A stretch of 64,000 nt of DNA, taken from positions 36,061 to 100,060 of the forward strand of contig UNSJ01000001.1 of NCBI GenBank assembly GCA_900548405.1, read 5' to 3'. Of this stretch, positions 53,668-61,326 are shown one piece after another. The notes beneath the pieces are model-generated. The model had not been told where the DNA came from. It did not search any database and saw nothing but the letters and a program-made list of their open reading frames with translations. How positions within the stretch are numbered: the first letter of the stretch is position 1; every line of letters starts with the position of its first letter. The DNA is from Candidatus Gastranaerophilales bacterium (GTDB lineage Bacteria > Cyanobacteriota > Vampirovibrionia > Gastranaerophilales > Gastranaerophilaceae). The position numbers and the translations under genes were made by a program.

Positions 53668-54201
53668 ATGATAGACTATACTAAAGAAGAATTAATTGAA
53701 TTATTGAGGAAAAATCCTGAGAGATTTAATGAATGGAAAATCGAGCAGGAAGAAGTAGATTTGTCGGAAGTCGATTTTTCAGCTATTAATCTTGCTGAAA
53801 TTGATTTTTCTGATGTAGATTTAAATTCAAGTTCTTTTGCGGATTGCAGCTTGTCATTTGTGAATTTTACAAATGCGGATTTGACATCTGTTGACTTTAC
53901 AAGAGCTAGAATTATTGAATCGGATTTTACTGAGGCACTTTTAACAGGTGCAGATTGCAGTTATGCTGAAATGACTTATTGTAATTTCTCAGATACAGAT
54001 ATGGCAGGATGTATTCTATCGGAAACTGATTTGAGTAATTCTGATTTAACGGCAGCTTTAAATCTTAATGCTGCAAGATATGATGAAGATACAATTTGGC
54101 CTGATGATGATATGCTTCCTGAAGATTTTGACGGTGCAAGCCATAAAGATTTGTCTGCATTGCAGGATGATGAAGATGAAGCGGTTTCATCTGACTGGTA
54201 A
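53668..54201 (+). CDS. Pentapeptide-repeat protein
   Basis: 177 aa. Residues about 28-130 are tandem A(D/N)LxX-type units (VDLSEVDFSAINLAEIDFSD, FVNFTNADLTSVDFTRARII), forming a right-handed quadrilateral beta helix. The tail is acidic (DDEDEAVSSDW). Cytoplasmic; no signal peptide. AAGGAG lies 7 nt before ATG. It ends the HD-GYP/response-regulator operon, closed by the hairpin at 54225. Some such proteins mimic DNA or bind gyrase; no evidence for that here. Confidence 0.85.
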   Translation: MIDYTKEELIELLRKNPERFNEWKIEQEEVDLSEVDFSAINLAEIDFSDVDLNSSSFADCSLSFVNFTNADLTSVDFTRARIIESDFTEALLTGADCSYAEMTYCNFSDTDMAGCILSETDLSNSDLTAALNLNAARYDEDTIWPDDDMLPEDFDGASHKDLSALQDDEDEAVSSDW

Positions 54202-54213
54202 ATTATAACAATC

Positions 54214-54242
54214 TTGAAAGTTCTAAAACAGTTTGTTATAAT
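54214..54242 (+). promoter_or_regulatory. Promoter of the phase-variable prepilin at 54350
   Basis: TTGAAA (54214-54219), 17 bp, TATAAT (54237-54242) with a TGT extension, overlapping the terminator hairpin of the upstream operon. Confidence 0.7.
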
Positions 54243-54262
54243 ATATAAGCAAACTGTTTTTT
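54225..54262 (+). terminator. Terminator whose loop holds the next promoter -10
   Basis: AAAACAGTTTG (54225-54235) and CAAACTGTTTT (54250-54260) form an 11-bp stem ahead of TT. The 14-nt loop contains TATAAT (54237-54242), the -10 box of the downstream prepilin. Confidence 0.75.
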
Positions 54263-54269
54263 ATAAATT

Positions 54270-54346
54270 TGAAAGGAGCACCAGCGTAGTCGCTGGACCC
54301 GCGACATTGGGTTATGCATAAATATTATAAATAAATGAAAGGAGTA
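54270..54346 (+). repeat. 66-bp ribosome-binding-region duplication module, copy 1
   Basis: TGAAAGGAGCA (54270-54280) and TGAAAGGAGTA (54336-54346) flank a block with hairpin CCAGCG-TAGT-CGCTGG and then GCGAC-TTGGGTTATGCATAA. The copy at 57509-57585 has the same 66-bp period and nearly the same bases. Confidence 0.85.
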
Positions 54347-54349
54347 AAA

Positions 54350-55065
54350 ATGAAAAGATTAGATTTATTCGGGGGGGGGGCAACCGTTTAAGCTCCAACC
54401 GTAAGGGATTTACTCTTGCTGAGGTTTTGGTCACACTCGGTATTATTGGTGTAGTAGCCGCCTTGACACTTCCTTCATTAATATCCCATAACAAAACCGT
54501 TGAATCTGTTGAACGGTTGAAAAAGGCTTATTCGGTTTTAAACCAGGCTTATAAAATGGCAGAGCTTCATTATGGAGAAATCGAGAATTGGGATTGGAAT
54601 TTATCCAGTAAAGACTTTTTCAATAAATATTTCATACCATATCTTAATGCCGTTAAAAATTGTGAAAATAATGAAGGGTGCTGGTCTGATGATGGTGTAA
54701 TATATTTACTTAACGGCAATCCAAGCGAAATTATAAAAAGCAATCAATATGCAAAAGCAGAAATTGCTGACGGAACATTTATAGCTATTACAAATCAGCA
54801 AGAGCATGCACATTTTTATGTAGATACAAACGGTTCACGACGCCCAAATACAAATGGAAAAGATATTTTTATTATAACACTCACGCCAAAAGCTTTTATT
54901 GATTATGCGCATAAAGTAGACCATAAGGGATTGTGGATGTTTGGAACAGGTTTGTCGGAAAATCAGCTGAAAGCAAACTGTAAAGCAGGTGGTAACGGTG
55001 CATTTTGTCCTGCATATCTATACTCTAACAGCTGGATTATACCAAAGGATTATCCGCGTTATTAA
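54350..55065 (+). CDS. Prepilin-like protein, frame broken by G10 (phase OFF)
   Basis: From ATG 54350 the reading is MKRLDLF, Gly-Gly-Gly, Ala-Thr-Val, then TAA at 54389. The pilin frame (GFTLAEVLVTLGIIGVVAAL) joins the ATG only with eleven or eight Gs at 54371-54380; the eleven-G product would be 238 aa with leader MKRLDLFGGGGNRLSSNRKG cut before Phe. The body ends NSWIIPKDYPRY, like the intact prepilin at 28-756. GGAG lies 7 nt before the ATG and the promoter is canonical. No other lesion is present. Confidence 0.8.
54371..54380 (+). repeat. G10 tract in prepilin leader
   Basis: Ten Gs followed by CAACCGTTTAAGCTCC, the same 16 bases as at 36334-36349. Confidence 0.95.
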
Positions 55066-55137
55066 CAATATAAATTCTTGACTTGCCCTCTTGAGCGCAT
55101 ACAATAGACTTGTATATAACCGAAGGGAGTATAGAAA

Positions 55138-55842
55138 ATGTTGGATCGTATACAAGTTACACATGAAGTAGAACAAATGTGTTGCGTCAAAAGAGGCGTA
55201 AAAGGTGAACCGGCTCCTATTCCTCAAGAAGGAGACTGGACAAAAGTTAAAGAAATTAAAGAAATTTCAGGTTTAACTCACGGATGCGGATGCTGTGCAC
55301 CGCAACAAGGTACTTGTAAATTAACTCTTAATGTTAAAGACGGTATCATTCAAGAAGCTTTAGTTGAAACTTTAGGCTGCTCAGGCATGACTCACTCAGC
55401 TGCTATGGCTGGTGAAATCCTTCCCGGCAAAACTATTTTGGAAGCACTTAACACAGACTTGGTTTGTGATGCTATTAACGTTGCAATGAGAGAATTATTC
55501 TTGCAAATCGTTTACGGCAGAACTCAAACTGCTTTCTCTGAAAACGGTCTTCCGGTAGGGGCAGGTCTTGAAGATTTAGGAAAAGGCTTACGTTCACAAG
55601 TAGGTACTATTTTCTCAACTAAGCAAAAAGGACCAAGATACCTTGAAGTTGCTGAAGGATACGTTTTAGAACTCGGCTTGGATAAAAACAACGAAGTTAT
55701 CGGATACAAATTCGTTAATCTTGGTAAAATGATGGAAGCTGTTAAAAAAGGTGTTGACGTATCAGAAGCTTTAGAAAAAAATATCGGTACTTACGGCAGA
55801 TTTGCTGATGCTGTTAAGAAGATAGACCCAAGAGTAGAATAG
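55138..55842 (+). CDS. NifU-like iron-sulfur scaffold protein paired with GGGtGRT
   Basis: 234 aa. The N terminus has CCVKRG. A Cys-rich SGLTHGCGCCAPQQGTCKL and then VETLGCSGMTHSAAMAGEIL recall IscU/NifU scaffold fold proteins with cluster Cys. The C-terminal part is helical. A protein of this type is regularly found next to the GGGtGRT gene in anaerobes. GAAGGGAG lies before the ATG. Its partner begins 126 bp later, separated by the repeat at 55844-55931. Confidence 0.75.
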   Translation: MLDRIQVTHEVEQMCCVKRGVKGEPAPIPQEGDWTKVKEIKEISGLTHGCGCCAPQQGTCKLTLNVKDGIIQEALVETLGCSGMTHSAAMAGEILPGKTILEALNTDLVCDAINVAMRELFLQIVYGRTQTAFSENGLPVGAGLEDLGKGLRSQVGTIFSTKQKGPRYLEVAEGYVLELGLDKNNEVIGYKFVNLGKMMEAVKKGVDVSEALEKNIGTYGRFADAVKKIDPRVE

Positions 55843-55843
55843 A

Positions 55844-55931
55844 GGATATTTGGTAGGGCACGTGTGAGGTGAAACCAGCCCAGCTCGTAAGTTGGAGCAA
55901 AACTACGCTTTTGCGACAGCCCGAATAATCC
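55844..55931 (+). repeat. Dispersed post-stop repeat, copy A
   Basis: 88 bp, starting GGATATTTGGTAGGGC one base after the TAG of the NifU-like gene. It continues GTGTGAGG, CCAGCCCAGCTCGTAAG, and ends CCCGAATAATCC. Same ends, core and post-stop position as copy B (34929-35055, minus). Confidence 0.8.
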
Positions 55932-55968
55932 GATAAAAAAGAATTACTTAAATTAAGAGGAAATAAAA

Positions 55969-56973
55969 ATGACAGTAAAATTTGAAGGACAAGACAGACG
56001 TCAAGCAAAATTAAATAAAGTTCTTCCTGAATACGGCTTCAAATCTTTAGAAGAAGCTCGTGAACTTTGTTTATCAAACGGTATTGACGTTGATGCTATT
56101 GTTAAAGGAATTCAGCCTATCGCGTTTGAAAACGCTGTATGGGCTTATACATTAGGTGCTGCTATTGCACTTAAAAAACAAGCTAAAGATGCTGCTGAAG
56201 CTGCAAGCTTAATCGGTGAAGGTTTACAAGCATTTTGTATTCCTGGTTCAGTAGGTGATACAAGAAAAGTAGGTCTTGGTCACGGTAATTTGGCAGCTAT
56301 GCTTTTAAGAGAAGAAACTCAATGTTTCTGTTTCTTAGCTGGTCACGAATCTTTCGCAGCTGCTGAAGGTGCTATCGGTATCGCAAGAAACGCTAACAAA
56401 GTTAGAAAAAATCCTTTAAGAGTTATCTTAAACGGTTTAGGCAAAGATGCTGCTTATGTAATCTCAAGAATTAACGGATTTACTTCTGTTGAAACTAAAT
56501 ATGATTACAAAACAGGCGAATTAAAAATCGTTAAAGAAACACCATTCTCAGACGGTGAAAGAGCAAAAGTTAAATGCTACGGTGCTGATGATGTATCAGA
56601 AGGCGTTGCGATTATGGTTCACGAAGGCGTTGATGTTTCTATTACAGGTAACTCAACTAACCCTACTCGTTTCCAACACCCTGTAGCAGGTACTTACAAA
56701 AAATGGTGTTTTGAAAACGATAGAAAATACTTCTCAGTAGCATCAGGCGGCGGTACAGGAAGAACATTGCACCCTGATAACGTTGCTGCTGGTCCGGCTT
56801 CTTACGGTATGACAGATACTATGGGAAGAATGCACGGTGATGCTCAATTTGCAGGTTCATCATCAGTTCCTGCTCACGTAGAAATGATGGGTATTATTGG
56901 TATGGGCAACAACCCTATGGTAGGTGCAACTGTTGCAGTTGCAGTTGCAGTAGACGGTGCTCTTCGCAAATAA
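55969..56973 (+). CDS. GGGtGRT family protein
   Basis: 334 aa. It holds the family motif SGGGTGRTLHPDNVAAGPAS and conserved strings VGDTRKVGLGHGNLAAMLLR, CFCFLAGHESFAAAEGAIGI, MGRMHGDAQFAGSSSVPAHV and MGIIGMGNNPMVGATVAVAV. The family is common in anaerobes next to a NifU-like scaffold. Its biochemical role is not established. AGAGG lies 9 nt before the ATG. Both genes use codons typical of highly expressed genes here. A terminator follows at 57035. Confidence 0.88.
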   Translation: MTVKFEGQDRRQAKLNKVLPEYGFKSLEEARELCLSNGIDVDAIVKGIQPIAFENAVWAYTLGAAIALKKQAKDAAEAASLIGEGLQAFCIPGSVGDTRKVGLGHGNLAAMLLREETQCFCFLAGHESFAAAEGAIGIARNANKVRKNPLRVILNGLGKDAAYVISRINGFTSVETKYDYKTGELKIVKETPFSDGERAKVKCYGADDVSEGVAIMVHEGVDVSITGNSTNPTRFQHPVAGTYKKWCFENDRKYFSVASGGGTGRTLHPDNVAAGPASYGMTDTMGRMHGDAQFAGSSSVPAHVEMMGIIGMGNNPMVGATVAVAVAVDGALRK

Positions 56974-57034
56974 GTGCCAGGCATGTAGTCCTGTTACGAT
57001 TACAGTGATGTCAGCAGAATTACATAAAATCGTT

Positions 57035-57065
57035 AAAAAGACCTCTAAACTAGAGGTCTTTTTTT
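57035..57065. terminator. Bidirectional rho-independent terminator
   Basis: AAAAAGACCTCTA-AAC-TAGAGGTCTTTTT between GGGtGRT and the convergent His-rich gene. Confidence 0.92.
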
Positions 57066-57068
57066 GTT

Positions 57069-57368
57069 TTAAAGATTTTTGATTGCGCGTTCAAGAGCTT
57101 CGGTTTCTGTTATTCCGTTTTCTTCAGCATAGGTCTTTAATTTGTTTATTAAGTCTTCATTTAAACGTCTGTTAAAAGGTATTTTCGGATTTTCGCATTT
57201 TCTTCCTGCACCTTCTCTTTTACCGCCCCATTTGCCTTTTCCGTGACAACCGCCTTCTTTGCCATGACAATGATGTCCTTCTGTGTGTTCTTGACAGTGT
57301 TCTTCGCCGTTGTGATTGCAATGACCGTGATTATGACCGCAATGATGTTCGTGATTACATTCGTGCAT
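57069..57368 (-). CDS. His-rich ribbon-helix-helix protein, candidate metal sensor
   Basis: 99 aa. Residues 1-45 are packed with His and Cys (MHECNHEHHCGHNHGHCNHN), followed by a GGKREGAGRK motif. The last 40 residues (KIPFNRRLNEDLINKLKTYA, ENGITETEALERAIKNL) resemble a ribbon-helix-helix DNA-binding fold. Fusing a metal-binding tail to a DNA-binding fold suggests a metal-responsive repressor, but NikR-type ligand domains are absent, so this is inference. Minus-strand AAAGGAGAG precedes the ATG. Single gene. Confidence 0.65.
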   Translation of the reverse strand: MHECNHEHHCGHNHGHCNHNGEEHCQEHTEGHHCHGKEGGCHGKGKWGGKREGAGRKCENPKIPFNRRLNEDLINKLKTYAEENGITETEALERAIKNL

Positions 57369-57440
57369 TTTTCTCTCCTTTCTATATCTATTATAACTCT
57401 CAAACTTGATTTTGTCAATACATAATCAAATGCAAATTTG

Positions 57441-57468
57441 TTGAAATATACCCAAAATATGTTATAAT
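57441..57468 (+). promoter_or_regulatory. Promoter of the phase-variable prepilin at 57589
   Basis: TTGAAA (57441-57446), 16 bp, TATAAT (57463-57468) with a TGT extension. Confidence 0.7.
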
Positions 57469-57508
57469 GTATTAAAGCAGTGCATCTGCTTAAATTTTGG
57501 TCAACAAA

Positions 57509-57585
57509 TGAAAGGAGCACCAGCGTAGCCGCTGGATTCGCGACTTTGGGTTATGCATAAATGTATAAAATTATTGAAAGGAGCA
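57509..57585 (+). repeat. 66-bp ribosome-binding-region duplication module, copy 2
   Basis: TGAAAGGAGCA at 57509-57519 and again at 57575-57585, flanking hairpin CCAGCG-TAGC-CGCTGG and GCGAC-TTGGGTTATGCATAA. Same 66-bp period as copy 1 at 54270. Confidence 0.85.
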
Positions 57586-57588
57586 ATT

Positions 57589-58343
57589 ATGAGAAAATTT
57601 AGTCACATCTTCGGGGGGGGGGCACTCTAACTGCTCCTGCATTTACTCTCGCTGAGGTTTTGGTCACACTCGGTATTATTGGTGTAGTTTCTGCAATGAC
57701 AATACCCTCTTTAATGCAAAATCATCAAAAGAAAACTTATATTATGCAGCTGCATAAGGTTTATAATGAAGTTCAACAAGCATTTTTAAGGGTTATGACC
57801 GATAAAAATGCCCTAAATCTTTCGGAGGCGGGGTTCTCTTCTCAGACTGAAGTCAATCAATTTTTAAAAGACTATTTCAGGACTGTCACAATATGTAATA
57901 AACTTACAACTCCTTGTATACCTAATACTGCGTATAGAAATCTTAACGGTGCATCTGTATCTTCAGGAGGTATAGAAAATGTTGCTAATTGGTGGGGCAA
58001 TGTTGATTGTGCTGTACTTGGCAGCGGTGCTTCGATTTGTCTTGAATCTTTGTCAGGTCATTCAGACGGTGATGTCAGATGGAGTCATATACTTATAGAT
58101 ACCAATGGGTTAAAGGGACCAAATATTGCAGGCAGAGATGTGTTTTTTATTGCTTATTACGAAGACGGAACAATTGATGAAGAAGGAGTAAGCCCTGTCT
58201 GCAACTCGATGAAAGTATGTCATGTCCCTGATAATGCTGAGGAACTTCGTCAAAATTTATATAATAATTCGTGTTTTTCCAGCAGTCGTTTTAGAGGTTG
58301 TTTCGGTAAAATTCTTAATGACGGGTGGGAAATGAATTATTAG
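57589..58343 (+). CDS. Prepilin-like protein, frame broken by G10 (phase OFF)
   Basis: From ATG 57589 the reading is MRKFSHIF, Gly-Gly-Gly, Ala-Leu, then TAA at 57628. The pilin frame (AFTLAEVLVTLGIIGVVSAM) is restored with eleven or eight Gs at 57613-57622; the eleven-G product would be 251 aa. The first 33 bases around the start are the same as at 36303. The body ends GCFGKILNDGWEMNY, as in the 36303 product. Ribosome-binding site GAAAGGAG is intact and there is no other lesion. Confidence 0.8.
57613..57622 (+). repeat. G10 tract in prepilin leader
   Basis: Ten Gs after CACATCTTC and before CACTCTAACTGC; unlike the other two, the downstream block is not CAACCGTTTAAGCTCC. Confidence 0.95.
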
Positions 58344-58345
58344 TT

Positions 58346-61315
58346 TTATAAAGAAATTTCAATTCCGTTGAGGCGGCAGAAAGATTTTAAAACATTTTGT
58401 GCTTTTTGAAGGTCTGAATGAACATATTTGTTTTTTGTTTGAGCAATTATTTCTGCTGCTTTTTCATACATTTTTTGAGCACCCTGAAGGTATTCTTGTT
58501 GTCTGGATGATTTTATTAGTCCGATTTCCTGAAAATATTTTCCATATAACACATATAATCTTGATAATAAATCTTTCAGATTAAATTTACGTGCCAGAAG
58601 AATTGCACTTTCAAGGTGTATTTTGGCTGTTTCAAAATCTGAGGTAGTCAGGCAGCATTTTGCAATAACCATTTTTAATGCAATTGTGAAATAGTAATTA
58701 TCAATTTTAGGATTTTGCGCAACCTCTAGCGCCTGTGATGCAATTTCCAAAGCGTTTTCAGGACCTTCTGCAGTAAGTGCTGCATCAGAGATTAAAAACC
58801 ACGTTAACAGGGCTCCCAGAGCCATTTTTTCTTTTGAAAAATATGCTATCTGGTCATTATATATTTCCAGTGCTTGTTTAGTATTGTTGTTATCTTTAAA
58901 GATTTTACCGAGCAGAGTTTTCAGTGTATTTTTAGTAAAATTGTCGCCGTTGTTGTTTGCAAAGGTTACTATTTGGAATAAATCTTCCTGCATTCCGTCG
59001 TAACGTTTCCTGATAAAGTTGTTGATGATATTTATAAAGTTCCAGCGCAGGATTGTTTCATTATCCATTACGTTTTCGCGGTAAGATTTTAATACTTCTT
59101 CAAGCATCTGTTCTGATGATTTTAAATCTCCTTTGATTGTATTTGCAAACGCAAGAGTAAGTTTACATTTACATATAAAAAGCTCGTCCTGAATATTATT
59201 TCTGTCGATTATGTCAAATAAGATTGTGAGTATTTCAAATGCTCTGTCATTACCTTGAAGCACAAGTGCATTTGCAAGTACAAGGTAAGTTTTCAGCCAG
59301 ACTTCATACATAAATTGAAGTTTTGAATCATTTGAGCTCTGGTTTTTTGAAAAGTATTCATCTAATACAGGCATTATTTCCGTGTCAATCATATTGATAA
59401 TTTGTCCGCAGTTACCTATATTTAGAAGCGCATTTAATTTTGTTGTTTTTAATAAAGCTATTTCCAATCTGTTTTCCGGATTAACTTTTTCCAGTACAGT
59501 GTCTACGCATTCGACTTCCCCGTAATAGTTTCCTGTTTTTCTGCAGCAGGAAGCTAGGTAAGCCAAAAGCTCAATTTCTCTCGGGCTGTCACCGATTGCC
59601 TGAGCATTAGATATTGCATCGGGAAGGTATTCAATAGCATCTACCGGATTTGAGTTTGCCAAAAGTTTACCAAGACGTTCTGAAATGTTATAACGTATTT
59701 TGAGGGTTTCGCCCTCATCTAATTCATTAATGATTGCAAGACATTGTTTTTGTGAAATGGCATAAAGGTTTAAGTCACCTATATATGATGCGTTCCTTGT
59801 AATCTTTGTCCAAATATTAAGAGCTATTTGAGGTTGTTTTAAATTTTGTGAAATAATGCCGAGAATTGCATTAGAGTTTAATGTGAAATTAGTAAGATGT
59901 GTAAATATTTTCTTATTAATCTCAATATAATTAACATCATTTTTTGCAGTAGCAAGAATGGTTTCCCATAAAAGCAGCGAGCTGAATTCACAAAAAATTT
60001 CGTTAATCGGCGTGATATAATCCATCTTTTTAAGATAAATCATTATATCTCTAAATGTTGAATCATTTATTTCGAAAATTTCTTTAACAAGGTTCATATT
60101 AATCTTGTCGCCTATAATCGCAGAACCAAGTAAAACATCATAGGCTACCGGATTAAGATGGGCAAGAAGCGCAAGCCTGTATTCCAATACTCCTTTAAAT
60201 GTTCTTGAAAGCTCAAATGTTTGATCACTCAGCTGGCAGTCAAAACTTAAGCTTAATGCATGGTTTATATATGAAGGGTTACCGTTGCTGATTTTATATA
60301 TTTCCTGCAGCTCATATTTGTTTAATTCAGGGAAACCTTCGATTTTCTTAACCTTTTGCTCTACAAGCGTGAAGATTTGTTTAAACTCTAAAGGTGCAAT
60401 TCCAACATCAAGATAAATGTTTTCGTCATTGTTAGCAGGAAAATAAAAATATCCTTTTGCAGGCTTCGGCTCATTGTAGATTAACAGGAATTTTAAGTCG
60501 CTCCATACGCTCTCTTTTTTTATGTATCTGCTTAAAAATTCATAAGAAAAACCGTCGATAAAATCAAAGTTATCAACAACAAATATAAATTTATTTGAAC
60601 CTGTTATTTTATCAAATATTTTATTTAAGAATTCAAAAGTTCTGTTTTTGCCTGCAACGATTTCTTCAAAAGTTCCTTCGCTGTCAGGATAAAGAAAGTT
60701 AATTAAATCAAAAACTTCGTCATTTTTTAGTTCAGGAAATTCGTTTTTAAAATATTTTGATGCATCTTTTTTAAATTGTAAGTTATTAAGACAAAAATTA
60801 GGGAGCTCAAAAATATTCAGAAGTATATCCTGAATTAAACCGCCGGGTGTAAGCTGTGTAATCGGTGTGCATTTCCCGTAAAGCCAAGATAAGTTATAAC
60901 TTTTTAAGTCATGCATAATAGCTTTTAAAACAAGACTTTTTCCTATACCTTTTTCGCCGCTCAAAGAAAATATTTTTTTGTCGTTTGATAAAATGCCTTT
61001 GAGCAAAATATTTTTTGCACTCTGCTGTGATATTAAATTTGCGGGATATTCAAGTTTTACTTCGTCTTCTTCAGGTTCGATACGAGGCTGCATAAATAAA
61101 TAACCGCATTTGCGGCATTTGTCGGCATTAGGAAAGTTCACGCTGCTGCAATTCGGACAAAGTTTAAGAATTTCTTTTCCGCAGGTTTTACAGGTTAAAT
61201 CAAACACGGAGTTTACCGTGTTGCAGTTTTTGCATATTAAACCGGTTCGAGCCTTACAATAAGGGCATTTAAGCGTATTGTCAGGAATTGTTTTTTTACA
61301 TATCGGACATTTCAT
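58346..61315 (-). CDS. Zinc-ribbon AAA/STAND-type ATPase with TPR-like C terminus
   Basis: 989 aa. The first 75 residues hold six CxxC pairs (CPIC, CPYC, CKNC, CKTC, CPNC, CRKC), i.e. three zinc ribbons. A P-loop ATPase follows at about 105-400: Walker A SGEKGIGKSLVLKAI, Walker B FIFVVDNFDFID. The C-terminal 550 residues are helical repeats of TPR type (ALEIASQALEVAQNPKIDNY). This layout is that of STAND or adenylate-cyclase-associated signalling ATPases, which assemble on ligand binding. The start lies 11 bp after the sigma-factor stop, so the two are cotranscribed. Partner and signal unknown. Confidence 0.8.
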   Translation of the reverse strand: MKCPICKKTIPDNTLKCPYCKARTGLICKNCNTVNSVFDLTCKTCGKEILKLCPNCSSVNFPNADKCRKCGYLFMQPRIEPEEDEVKLEYPANLISQQSAKNILLKGILSNDKKIFSLSGEKGIGKSLVLKAIMHDLKSYNLSWLYGKCTPITQLTPGGLIQDILLNIFELPNFCLNNLQFKKDASKYFKNEFPELKNDEVFDLINFLYPDSEGTFEEIVAGKNRTFEFLNKIFDKITGSNKFIFVVDNFDFIDGFSYEFLSRYIKKESVWSDLKFLLIYNEPKPAKGYFYFPANNDENIYLDVGIAPLEFKQIFTLVEQKVKKIEGFPELNKYELQEIYKISNGNPSYINHALSLSFDCQLSDQTFELSRTFKGVLEYRLALLAHLNPVAYDVLLGSAIIGDKINMNLVKEIFEINDSTFRDIMIYLKKMDYITPINEIFCEFSSLLLWETILATAKNDVNYIEINKKIFTHLTNFTLNSNAILGIISQNLKQPQIALNIWTKITRNASYIGDLNLYAISQKQCLAIINELDEGETLKIRYNISERLGKLLANSNPVDAIEYLPDAISNAQAIGDSPREIELLAYLASCCRKTGNYYGEVECVDTVLEKVNPENRLEIALLKTTKLNALLNIGNCGQIINMIDTEIMPVLDEYFSKNQSSNDSKLQFMYEVWLKTYLVLANALVLQGNDRAFEILTILFDIIDRNNIQDELFICKCKLTLAFANTIKGDLKSSEQMLEEVLKSYRENVMDNETILRWNFINIINNFIRKRYDGMQEDLFQIVTFANNNGDNFTKNTLKTLLGKIFKDNNNTKQALEIYNDQIAYFSKEKMALGALLTWFLISDAALTAEGPENALEIASQALEVAQNPKIDNYYFTIALKMVIAKCCLTTSDFETAKIHLESAILLARKFNLKDLLSRLYVLYGKYFQEIGLIKSSRQQEYLQGAQKMYEKAAEIIAQTKNKYVHSDLQKAQNVLKSFCRLNGIEISL

Positions 61316-61326
61316 TTTTAAAAATC

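Noticed and set aside
55844..55931. Dispersed repeat as a tRNA or known structured RNA
   Set aside because: No acceptor stem, T-loop consensus or other known RNA signature; the second copy differs in length by 39 bp in the middle.
57481..57660. GGATA or hairpin blocks as a CRISPR array
   Set aside because: No regularly spaced repeats with unique spacers and no cas genes in the window.
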